From Kitasatospora phosalacinea (GTDB lineage Bacteria > Actinomycetota > Actinomycetes > Streptomycetales > Streptomycetaceae), in the NCBI RefSeq assembly GCF_000717185.1, contig NZ_JNYE01000018.1:27490-91489 (forward strand): a stretch of 64,000 nt of DNA, written 5' to 3'. The notes under the pieces were generated by a model, which saw only the letters and a list, made by a program, of their open reading frames with translations, made no database searches and had not been told where the DNA came from. The translations under genes and the position numbers were made by a program. Below, one piece after another: positions 10,438 to 18,068 of the stretch (positions are counted from its first letter, which is position 1; every line of letters begins with the position of its first letter).

Positions 10438-10515
10438 CCGGATCACGCTACCCGCACCCCCCGGCCGCCCCGCAAAGCCGTACCGCCCACCGGACGTCCG
10501 CCGCCCGCGCCCCGG

Positions 10516-12363
10516 TCAGGACGTGCAGGCGACGTGCTTGGCGTCGTACTTCATGCCCTTGCCGATGCACCACTCCTGGGTGTTCTTGGCGTGCTCCTCG
10601 CCGGTCGCCGCGAACTTGGTCTCCTGCGGCGAGACGGCCAGCCAGTAGGCCCAGTTGCCCGGCGTCGGGTTGAGGACGGCGTCGAGCGCCTCCTCGCCGG
10701 GGTTGCCGATCGGGGTCGGCGGCAGGCCCGGGTTGACGTACGAGTTGTACTTGTTGGAGCCGTCGTTGATCTCGCCCTCGGTCAGCTTGGTGCGGCCCAG
10801 CGAGTACTGCAGCGTGGTGTCCAGGCCCAGCTTGTGCTGGGTGACGTTGGTGGTGAGGCGGTTGGAGATGGCGCGGGCCATCTTGCCGAAGTCCTCGGAG
10901 TTGTTGCCCTCGGCCTGCAGGATGCTGGCCTCGGTGACCACCTCGTACGCGTTCTTCAGGCCCAGCTTCTGCGCCGCGTCGTCCAGCTTGAGGTCGCCGT
11001 AGCGCTGGACGGCGTTGGCCACCATCTGCTTGAGCAGTTCCTCGGGCTTCATGCCGTCCGCGACCGAGTAGCGGGTCGGCCAGAGGAAGCCCTCCGGGTT
11101 GTTGTTGGCGTACGCGGGCAGGCCCAGGGTGCCCACCTGGTCCTTGGCGACCTGGGCGGTGGTGCCCGCCTGGAGCTTGAGCTTCTCGTCGATCCGCTTG
11201 TAGATGTCGACGGCCTTCAACCCCTCGGGGATGATCAGCGCGTTGCCGCCGTTGGACTCCACCAGCTCCTTGAACGCCTCGGCGGCGGACATCTGGTGCT
11301 TCATGGTGTAGACGCCGGGCTGGATGCTGCGGCCGCGGGGGTCCTTCTCGTACTCGGCGCTGAACGCCTTGACGCTCTTGACCACGCCCGCGTCCAGCAG
11401 CGCCTTGCCGATCGCGTCGCCGCCGGCGCCGTCCTTGACGGTGATGTTGACCGAGCCGGTGCCGGCGCCCTTGTAGTCCGGCGGCGGGCCGAAGTTCTTC
11501 TGGTAGAAGCCGTAGCCCCACCAGCCCGCGCCGCCCATGCCGCCGAGCAGCACCAGGGCGACCAGCAGGCAGGCGCCGCCGTTGCGGCGGCCCGACTTCT
11601 TGCCCTTCTCCTTGCGCTTGCGCTCGGCCTCGCGGGAGTTGTCCTGCTCGGAGAAGAACGAGCCGTCCTCGTCCTCCTCGTCCAGGTACTCCTCCTCGTC
11701 GGCCCACTCCTCGGGCTCCGCCACCCGCCCGGCGGGAGCGGAGGCGGACGCGGACGCGGCCGGGCCGTCGAGGGCCGCGGCCTCCGCCTCCCAGTCGATC
11801 CCGTCCGGCCCGGGCCCGCCCACCGGCTCCGGCACGGGGCGCTGCTGACGGGCCCGCTGCGGCGGCTGGGCCTGCTGCTGCATCCCGGGCTGCTGCACGA
11901 ACTGCAGCTGCCCGCCCTGCTGTTGCTGCTGCGGCGGCGCGAACTGCTGCTGGCCGCCGTACGAGCCGCCCTGCGGCTGCTGCGGCTGCTGCGGCTGCGG
12001 GTAGCCCTGCTGCTGCATCCCGGGCTGCTGCTGCACGAACTGCTGCTGGCCGCCGTAGGTGCCGCCCTGCGGCTGCTGCGGGTACCCCTGCTGCGGCGCG
12101 AACTGCTGCTGGCCGCCGTACGAGCCGCCCTGCGGCTGCTGCGGCTGCGGCTGCTGCGGGTAGCCCTGCTGCTGCATCCCCGGCTGCTGCTGCACGAACT
12201 GCTGCTGCCCGCCGTAGGTGCCGCCCTGCGGCTGCTGCTGGTACCCCTGGGGGTACTGCTGGCCGTAGTCCTGCTGCCCGTACGGGCCCTGGGGCTGGGG
12301 CTGTTCGCCGGGGTACCACGGCTGGTCGCCCTGGGAGCCGTAGCGCCCGCTCTGATCAGTCAT
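10516..12363 (-). CDS. mltG: Endolytic murein transglycosylase MltG, Gln-rich N-terminus
   Basis: A 615-residue membrane enzyme that cleaves nascent glycan strands of peptidoglycan. Residues 1-180 are an unusual cytosolic Gln/Pro/Gly/Tyr-rich region with a 53-residue tandem repeat. An acidic patch (217-235) and a basic stretch come next, then a single membrane helix at about 263-282 and the extracellular LysM-like and YceG domains. The catalytic glutamate is Glu485 in EASILQAEG, and the conserved LPPTPIGNPG follows. It starts at ATG 12363, with AAGGGG just upstream. A paralogue of 395 residues lies directly upstream on the same strand. Family members are usually 330-600 aa; the long N-terminus may bind cytosolic division or elongation proteins. 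Confidence 0.95.
   Translation of the reverse strand: MTDQSGRYGSQGDQPWYPGEQPQPQGPYGQQDYGQQYPQGYQQQPQGGTYGGQQQFVQQQPGMQQQGYPQQPQPQQPQGGSYGGQQQFAPQQGYPQQPQGGTYGGQQQFVQQQPGMQQQGYPQPQQPQQPQGGSYGGQQQFAPPQQQQQGGQLQFVQQPGMQQQAQPPQRARQQRPVPEPVGGPGPDGIDWEAEAAALDGPAASASASAPAGRVAEPEEWADEEEYLDEEDEDGSFFSEQDNSREAERKRKEKGKKSGRRNGGACLLVALVLLGGMGGAGWWGYGFYQKNFGPPPDYKGAGTGSVNITVKDGAGGDAIGKALLDAGVVKSVKAFSAEYEKDPRGRSIQPGVYTMKHQMSAAEAFKELVESNGGNALIIPEGLKAVDIYKRIDEKLKLQAGTTAQVAKDQVGTLGLPAYANNNPEGFLWPTRYSVADGMKPEELLKQMVANAVQRYGDLKLDDAAQKLGLKNAYEVVTEASILQAEGNNSEDFGKMARAISNRLTTNVTQHKLGLDTTLQYSLGRTKLTEGEINDGSNKYNSYVNPGLPPTPIGNPGEEALDAVLNPTPGNWAYWLAVSPQETKFAATGEEHAKNTQEWCIGKGMKYDAKHVACTS
11914..12231 (-). repeat. 159-bp tandem repeat coding for Gln-rich units in MltG
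   Basis: Two nearly identical 53-codon units (residues 45-97 and 98-150 of the protein), each opening PQGGTYGGQQQF and containing PGMQQQGYPQ and GGSYGGQQQF. The repeat is in frame, so it looks like a recent unequal-crossover duplication. It is also a likely site of assembly collapse. Confidence 0.9.
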
Positions 12364-12481
12364 CGATCCCCTTACAGCGTCCAGGGTGCCCCGTCGAACC
12401 GGCGTGCTATCCGCAGCACGTGGTGGGAGACGTTACCGTACCGCAGCGTAGCCAAACTGCCCGACCGAGGGGGCTCACCGG

Positions 12482-13669
12482 TCAGGGGGACGGGGAACCG
12501 GAGGTCTGGGGCGAGGCCTGCTGGGCCCGGTGGGCGTTGAACTCCTCGACGTTCCGCCGCTGCTGCTCCTCGCTGTCGGTGAAGCGGGTGTCCCCGGGCT
12601 GGACGGTGACGAAGTACAGCCAGTCACCGTCGGCGGGGTTGATCGCGGCCCGCAGCGCGTCCCGGCCGGGGTTGCCGATCGGGGTCGGCGGCAGGCCGGG
12701 GTGGGCGTAGGTGTTGAACGGGGAGTCGAGCCTGGTGTCGTCCTGGGTGGTGGTGAGGGTGGAGCGGCCGAGGGCGTAGTTGATGGTGGAGTCGAGCTGG
12801 AGCGGCATGTTCTTGGCGAGCCGGTTGTAGACGACCCGGGCGACCTTGGCCATGTCCTCGGGGTTGTCCGCCTCGGCCTGGGCCAGGCTCGCGACGGCCA
12901 GCAGCCCGTACGGGGAGACGCCGTGGGCGGTGGCGGCGTCGGCGACGGCGGGGCCGGTGAGGGCGCCCTCGGCCTCCTTGACCATGTCCTGGAGGAGGGT
13001 GAGGACGGTGCTGTCACCGGTGACGGGGTAGGTGGCGGGGTAGAGGTAGCCCTCCAGGTGCCCGGCGGCGTCGGCGGGCAGGCCCAGGTCGGCGAGGTGC
13101 TGCTCCGCGGTGGCCTTCGCGGTGCCCGGGTCGAGGCCGAGCCGGGTGTCGATCGCGGCGAGGACCTGGGTGGAGCGCCAGCCCTCGGGGATGGTCAGGG
13201 CGTTGGCGTTGGACGGGTCGAGCAGCACGTTCAGCGCCGAGACCGCCGACATCCGCTCCTTGAGGGTGTACGTGCCGGGGTGGATGTTGCTGCCCGCCGG
13301 GCTCTTCGCCGCGGCCTCGGTGAACGCCCGGGTGGAGGCGACCACGTGCTTGGCGGTCAGGGTCTTGCCGATCTGGGTGAGGCTGGCGCCCTGCGCCACC
13401 GACACCTGCACCTGGCCGCTGCCGCCGCCCGCGAAGTCGGGGGCGGGCTTCTTCCCCTCGGGCCAGAGCACGACCGCCGTGAGCACCACCGCCATCACCA
13501 CGCCCAGCAGCCCGGCCACGCTCAGGCAGCACGCGGCCCGGGTGCGCAACTGCTCCGGGTCGGGCGGTTCGACGCCGTACGGCAGGCCGGGCGGGGCGCC
13601 CTCGGGCTCGACCACGGGGGCGCCGAGGTGGCCGGGGGTGAGTCCGGGCGCGGTGTACGGGTCGGTCAC
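12482..13669 (-). CDS. Second MltG-type endolytic transglycosylase
   Basis: A 395-residue MltG paralogue lying 118 bp upstream of mltG on the same strand. A short Pro-rich N-terminus of about 40 residues precedes one membrane helix (about 47-69) and the extracellular YceG domain. The catalytic Glu266 in VASLAQAEADNP, the NRL segment and LPPTPIGNPG are all kept, so it looks active rather than a relic. It starts at a GTG with GGAAGG upstream. A perfect 40-base palindrome separates it from ruvX. Its divergence from the first copy, including the much shorter cytosolic tail, suggests specialised roles such as vegetative versus sporulation wall growth; that is inference. Confidence 0.93.
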   Translation of the reverse strand: MTDPYTAPGLTPGHLGAPVVEPEGAPPGLPYGVEPPDPEQLRTRAACCLSVAGLLGVVMAVVLTAVVLWPEGKKPAPDFAGGGSGQVQVSVAQGASLTQIGKTLTAKHVVASTRAFTEAAAKSPAGSNIHPGTYTLKERMSAVSALNVLLDPSNANALTIPEGWRSTQVLAAIDTRLGLDPGTAKATAEQHLADLGLPADAAGHLEGYLYPATYPVTGDSTVLTLLQDMVKEAEGALTGPAVADAATAHGVSPYGLLAVASLAQAEADNPEDMAKVARVVYNRLAKNMPLQLDSTINYALGRSTLTTTQDDTRLDSPFNTYAHPGLPPTPIGNPGRDALRAAINPADGDWLYFVTVQPGDTRFTDSEEQQRRNVEEFNAHRAQQASPQTSGSPSP

Positions 13670-13697
13670 GGGGGCCCTTCCGGCGGCGGGCAGGGAG

Positions 13698-13737
13698 AGA
13701 GGGGCCCGTGCGGACGCGCGTCCGCACGGGCCCCTCT
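13698..13737. terminator. Perfect 40-base palindrome between ruvX and the second mltG
   Basis: The two 20-base arms (AGAGGGGCCCGTGCGGACGC and its complement) abut with no spacer, so the real loop is about four bases. It starts 24 bp past the ruvX stop and ends 29 bp before the next start, consistent with a terminator of the alaS-ruvX unit. It would form equally on either strand. Confidence 0.7.
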
Positions 13738-13760
13738 ACCGGGAAGCTAGCCCGCGCCGA

Positions 13761-14255
13761 TCAGACGACCGGTTCGACACTCTCGCCGGGCGCCCGACCG
13801 CTCACCCGTTCGGTCTCAAGGGCCGACTGCAGGATCACCACGGCGGCGGCCTGGTCGATCACCGAGCGGCCCTTCTTCGACGACCGGCCGGAGGCCCGCA
13901 GCCCGGCGGCGGCGGTGACGGTGGTCATCCGCTCGTCCACCAGCCGCACGCCGACGGGGTACAGCAGTCCGGCCAGCCGGCCCGCGTACTCGCGGACCTT
14001 GGCGGCGGCCGGGCCCTCCTTGCCGTTCAGCGAGCGCGGCAGGCCGACCACCACCTCGACCGCCTCGTACTCCTCGACGATCGCCTTCAGCCGGGCCTGC
14101 GAGCGGCCCCCGGCGGGGACGGTCTCCACCGGCGTGGCGATCAGCCCGTCGGGGTCGCAGACCGCGACCCCGATCCGGGCGTCACCCACGTCGACGGCGA
14201 TCCGCCGACCGCGCCGGAAGACCTTCTCCGGAACCTCGATGTGCTCGTCGCTCAC
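13761..14255 (-). CDS. ruvX: RuvX/YqgF Holliday junction resolvase-like nuclease
   Basis: A 164-residue RNase H-fold protein of the YqgF family, implicated in Holliday-junction resolution and 16S rRNA processing. The first catalytic Asp is in [18 protein letters not shown], with [14 protein letters not shown] and the C-terminal [14 protein letters not shown] also conserved; the last acidic residue is in SVIDQAAAV. The ATG at 14255 overlaps the alaS stop by 4 bp. The alaS-ruvX-mltG order is a familiar bacterial arrangement. Confidence 0.95.
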   Translation of the reverse strand: MSDEHIEVPEKVFRRGRRIAVDVGDARIGVAVCDPDGLIATPVETVPAGGRSQARLKAIVEEYEAVEVVVGLPRSLNGKEGPAAAKVREYAGRLAGLLYPVGVRLVDERMTTVTAAAGLRASGRSSKKGRSVIDQAAAVVILQSALETERVSGRAPGESVEPVV

Positions 14256-16918
14256 GCGCGCTCGGCCACCAGTGCCCGCACGGCCTCGACGGCGTCCGCG
14301 ACGGCCGCGGGGTTGGTGCCGCCGCCCTGCGCCACGTCGTCCTTGCCGCCACCGCCGCCGCCGAGGGTCTTGGCCGCGGCGCGGACCAGCTCGCCCGCCT
14401 TGATGCCGCGCCCGCGGGCGTCCTCGTTGGTGGCGATCACGGTCAGCGGGCGGTCGTTCGCGACGGTGAACGCGGCGACCACGGCCGGGCGGGAGCCGAG
14501 CCGGGCCCGGACGTCCAGCACCAGCTTGCGCAGCTCGTCCGCGCCGGTGCCGTCACCGACCCGGGCGGCGACCAGGGCCACGCCCCGGACGTCCTCCGCG
14601 CCCTCGGCGAGGCCCGCGGCGGCCGCGAGGACCTTCTCCGCGCGGAACTTCTCGATCTCCTTCTCGGCGTCCTTGAGCTTGGCGAGCATCCCGGAGATCT
14701 TCTCCGGCAGCTCCTCCGGGCGGCCCTTGACCAGCTCGGTCAGCTGGGAGACCACGGTGTGCTCGCGGGCCAGGAACTTGTACGCGTCGACGCCGACCAG
14801 CGCCTCCACGCGGCGCACGCCGGAGCCGATCGAGGACTCGCCGAGCAGCTTCACCAGGCCCAGCTGGGCGGTGTTGCCGACGTGCGTGCCGCCGCACAGC
14901 TCCTTGGAGAAGTCGCCGATGGTGACCACGCGCACCGAGTCGCCGTACTTCTCGCCGAACATCGCGATGGCGCCCTGCTTGCGGGCCTGGTCCATCGTCA
15001 TCACCTCGGCGGTGACGTCGAGCTCGCGGACCAGCACCTCGTTGATCTTCTGCTCGACGTCGGTCAGCACCGAGCCGGGGACGGCCGCGGGCGAGCCGAA
15101 GTCGAAGCGGAAGCGGCCCGGCGCGTTCTCCGAACCGGCCTGGGCGGCGGTCGGGCCGAGCGCGTCGCGCAGCGCCTGGTGGGTCAGGTGGGTCGCCGAG
15201 TGGGCGCGCGAGACGGCCCGGCGGCGGTCGGTGTCGATGGTCGCGTACGCGGACGCGCCGAGCACCACCTCGCCGAACAGCACCCCGCCGGAGTGCACGA
15301 TCACGCCCGGCACCGGCTGCTGCACGTCCCGGACCTCGACGACCGCGCCGGAGTCCAGCCGGATCCGGCCGTGGTCGGCGAGCTGGCCGCCGCCCTCGGC
15401 GTAGAACGGGGTGCGGTCGAGGATCAGCTCGACCTCGTCGCCCTCGGTCGCGGCGGGCGACGGGACGCCGTCCACCAGCAGGCCGACCACGGTGGCCTCG
15501 CCCTCGGTGTGGGCGTAGCCGGTGAAGACGGACGCCCCGGCCCGGTCGGCGACCTCGCGGTACGCGGCGACGTCGGCGTGGCCCGTCTTCTTCGCCTTGG
15601 CGTCGGCCTTGGCGCGGTCGCGCTGCTGCTGCATCAGGCGGCGGAACCCGGCCTCGTCGACCTGCAGGCCCTGCTCCTCGGCCATCTCCAGGGTCAGGTC
15701 GATCGGGAAGCCGAAGGTGTCGTGCAGCTTGAACGCCTGCTCGCCGGAGAGCACCGCGCCGCCGGACTGCTTGGTCTCGGTGACCGCGGCGTCCAGCAGG
15801 GTGGTGCCGGAGCGCAGCGTCTGCAGGAAGGCGTTCTCCTCGGCGACGACGACCGTCTCGATCCGCTTGCGGTCGGTCTCCAGCTCCGGGTACTGCGGGG
15901 CCATCGCCTTGATCGAGACGTCGATCAGGTCCTTGGCGACCGGCTCGGTGGCGCCCAGCAGCCGCATGTTGCGGATCGCCCGGCGCAGGATGCGGCGCAG
16001 CACGTAGCCGCGGCCCTCGTTGCCCGGGGTGACGCCGTCGCCGACCAGCATCAGCGCGGTGCGGAAGTGGTCGGTGACCACCCGCAGCGACACGTCCGAC
16101 CTGGTGTCGGCGCCGTAGGTGTGGCCGGTGAGCTCGGCGGCGCGGTCGAGGATCATCCGCGAGGTGTCGATCTCGAAGAGGTTGTCGACGCCCTGCAGGA
16201 CGGCGGCGAGGCGCTCCAGGCCGAGGCCGGTGTCGATGTTCTTGCTCGGCAGGTCGCCGAGGATCTCGAACCCGTCCTTGCCGTCGCCGTGGCCGCGCTC
16301 GTACTGCATGAAGACCAGGTTCCAGATCTCCAGGTAGCGCTCGCCGTTGACCGCCGGGCCGCCCTCCTCGCCGTACGCGGGGCCGCGGTCGTAGTTGATC
16401 TCCGAGCACGGGCCGCACGGGCCGGGGACGCCCATCGACCAGAAGTTGTCCTTCATGCCCAGGCGCTGGATCCGCTCGGCCGGGACGCCGATCTTGTCAC
16501 GCCAGATCTGCTCGGCCTCGTCGTCGTCCTGGTAGACGGTGATCCAGAGCTTCTCCGGCTCCAGGCCGTAGCCGCCGTCCGCGACGGAGCCGGTCAGCAG
16601 CTCCCAGGCGAACGTGATGGCGCCTTCCTTGAAGTAGTCGCCGAACGAGAAGTTGCCGCACATCTGGAAGAAGGAGCCGTGCCGGGTGGTCTTCCCGACC
16701 TCCTCGATGTCCAGGGTGCGCACGCACTTCTGCACGCTGGTGGCGCGCGAGAACTGCGGCTTGATCTCGCCCAGGAAGTACGGCTTGAAGGGCACCATGC
16801 CGGCGTTGACCAGCAGCAGGGTGGGGTCGTCGGCGACCAGCGAGGCCGACGGTACGACGGTGTGGCCGCGCTCCTCGAAGAAGCGCAGCCAGCGGCGGCG
16901 GATCTCTGCCGACTCCAT
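14252..16918 (-). CDS. alaS: Alanyl-tRNA synthetase
   Basis: An 888-residue class II synthetase that charges tRNA-Ala. The N-terminal aminoacylation core ([16 protein letters not shown], then the motif 2 region with [11 protein letters not shown]) is followed by the editing domain with the zinc ligands [11 protein letters not shown] and CGGTH, and the C-terminal C-Ala domain ends in [15 protein letters not shown]. The length is normal. The ATG at 16918 overlaps by one base the stop of the DUF6167 gene. It is part of a DUF948-DUF6167-alaS-ruvX unit. Confidence 0.98.
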   Translation of the reverse strand: MESAEIRRRWLRFFEERGHTVVPSASLVADDPTLLLVNAGMVPFKPYFLGEIKPQFSRATSVQKCVRTLDIEEVGKTTRHGSFFQMCGNFSFGDYFKEGAITFAWELLTGSVADGGYGLEPEKLWITVYQDDDEAEQIWRDKIGVPAERIQRLGMKDNFWSMGVPGPCGPCSEINYDRGPAYGEEGGPAVNGERYLEIWNLVFMQYERGHGDGKDGFEILGDLPSKNIDTGLGLERLAAVLQGVDNLFEIDTSRMILDRAAELTGHTYGADTRSDVSLRVVTDHFRTALMLVGDGVTPGNEGRGYVLRRILRRAIRNMRLLGATEPVAKDLIDVSIKAMAPQYPELETDRKRIETVVVAEENAFLQTLRSGTTLLDAAVTETKQSGGAVLSGEQAFKLHDTFGFPIDLTLEMAEEQGLQVDEAGFRRLMQQQRDRAKADAKAKKTGHADVAAYREVADRAGASVFTGYAHTEGEATVVGLLVDGVPSPAATEGDEVELILDRTPFYAEGGGQLADHGRIRLDSGAVVEVRDVQQPVPGVIVHSGGVLFGEVVLGASAYATIDTDRRRAVSRAHSATHLTHQALRDALGPTAAQAGSENAPGRFRFDFGSPAAVPGSVLTDVEQKINEVLVRELDVTAEVMTMDQARKQGAIAMFGEKYGDSVRVVTIGDFSKELCGGTHVGNTAQLGLVKLLGESSIGSGVRRVEALVGVDAYKFLAREHTVVSQLTELVKGRPEELPEKISGMLAKLKDAEKEIEKFRAEKVLAAAAGLAEGAEDVRGVALVAARVGDGTGADELRKLVLDVRARLGSRPAVVAAFTVANDRPLTVIATNEDARGRGIKAGELVRAAAKTLGGGGGGKDDVAQGGGTNPAAVADAVEAVRALVAERA

Positions 16919-17355
16919 CAGTGGGGGTCCTTCCGGTCGGTCGTGCGGCCCGGCAGCTCGCGCTGTCGGGGCTTGGCAACGATGGTCTGGGGGGTGGTGC
17001 GGCGCGGGGCGCGCGGGGACGGGGGCAGGGCGGCGGCCGGGGAGCCCGGGGCCGCCGAGATAGCTCGGGCCCCGTCGTCCGCGGCCGCGCCGCCCAGCGC
17101 CCGGCGGCGCGGCGGCTCGACGACCGCGGTGCCGTCCAGGCCGAGGTCGGCGCGCAGCTCGCGCTCGCGCTCGTCCATGCCGGAGCGGACGTCCCGGGCG
17201 AAGCGCCTGGCGGCGTCGCCGAGCTGCAGGGCGCCGCGGGCCGCGGTGCCGGACAGCGAGTCCGGGGTGAGGCGGTGCACCGCCTCGTTGGCCTTGTTCA
17301 TCGCCCAGACCGTGGCGCCCGCGCCGACGGCCATCCAGAAGATCCTGCGCACCAT
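16918..17355 (-). CDS. DUF6167 family small membrane-associated protein
   Basis: A 145-residue protein with an N-terminal hydrophobic segment ([17 protein letters not shown]), a helical middle and a disordered Pro/Ala-rich basic tail. It matches the streptomycete DUF6167 family by length, sequence and position just upstream of alaS. The function is unknown. It overlaps alaS by one base and is separated from the DUF948 gene by 5 bp, so the three are surely co-transcribed. Confidence 0.85.
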   Translation of the reverse strand: MVRRIFWMAVGAGATVWAMNKANEAVHRLTPDSLSGTAARGALQLGDAARRFARDVRSGMDERERELRADLGLDGTAVVEPPRRRALGGAAADDGARAISAAPGSPAAALPPSPRAPRRTTPQTIVAKPRQRELPGRTTDRKDPH

Positions 17356-17360
17356 CGCCG

Positions 17361-17840
17361 TCAGCCCCTCACGGCCCGGCGGACCCGGGCCAGCAGCCCG
17401 CCGCGCGGGGCCGCCTGGGCCCGCACCTCGGCCCGGATCATCCGGGCCAACTCCTCGCGCTCACCGGCCTGCTGGGGCACCGCGAGCGAGCCGTCCCGCT
17501 GCCGGGCGACGGCCTTGCGCACCCCGTAGCTGAACGCGGCCACCTTCACCAGCGGGCCGCCCAGCGTCGCGGCCACGGTGGAGGACAGCGCCTTGGCGTC
17601 GGCCGCCGCGTCCTGCACGTTGGCGGTGATCTCGTCGACCCGCTCCAGCTGCTCGTGCGCGCTGCGGACGGCGGCGTTCGCGTCCTGCAGCAGCGGCACG
17701 GCCTGCTCGGTGACGGCGGCGACCAGCACGGTCGCCTCCCGCAGCACCTTGGACAGCCGCACCAGCACCACCGCGAGCAGGGTGACCAGGACCGCCCAGA
17801 AGACGGCGACCAGCAGCCCGGCCAGCTCTCCCACGGACAC
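17361..17840 (-). CDS. DUF948 domain membrane protein
   Basis: A 159-residue protein with an N-terminal membrane helix ([21 protein letters not shown], residues about 8-28), a long amphipathic coiled-coil region rich in Val, Ala and Glu, and a basic tail. This is the DUF948 architecture, related to general-stress proteins of Firmicutes. The exact role is unknown. The GTG at 17840 has GGGAG about 11 bases upstream, and another GTG two codons in is possible. It is the first gene of the alaS operon and is divergent from the STAND ATPase gene, with an AT-rich inverted repeat in between. Confidence 0.85.
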   Translation of the reverse strand: MSVGELAGLLVAVFWAVLVTLLAVVLVRLSKVLREATVLVAAVTEQAVPLLQDANAAVRSAHEQLERVDEITANVQDAAADAKALSSTVAATLGGPLVKVAAFSYGVRKAVARQRDGSLAVPQQAGEREELARMIRAEVRAQAAPRGGLLARVRRAVRG

Positions 17841-17864
17841 CTTCGCGCGCTCCCTACGGCTGTG

Positions 17865-17892
17865 TTAGCGGAAATTAGACAACTTCCGCTAA
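17865..17892. promoter_or_regulatory. Inverted repeat in a divergent promoter region
   Basis: Perfect 9-bp arms TTAGCGGAA and TTCCGCTAA with a 10-base AT-rich centre, lying 24 bp upstream of the DUF948 start. It is far lower in GC than the surrounding DNA, as expected of an operator. The cognate regulator is unknown. Confidence 0.5.
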
Positions 17893-18068
17893 ACCCTATC
17901 GCGCCGGCGGCCCGTTCCCCGACCGGTATATCCGCCGGTGGGCCCGCCCCCGGACCGGCCGGGGGCGCGGACACCGCGCGTAACCTACCGTCAGGTCACC
18001 TCGTTGGGGGTTTGGCTCGCGGAGCGCGGGTCGGCAGGTTCCGGGTTTCCTACGCCACGGGGGCGTCC

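Noticed and set aside
8545..12540. A plus-strand frame of 1331 codons opposite aroE, GNAT, ABC and mltG
   Set aside because: It is an antisense shadow caused by GC-biased codons; its protein is low complexity and the opposite strand holds well-supported families.
14759..17533. A plus-strand frame of 924 codons opposite alaS
   Set aside because: Antisense to a certain alaS gene; no domain pattern and biased composition.
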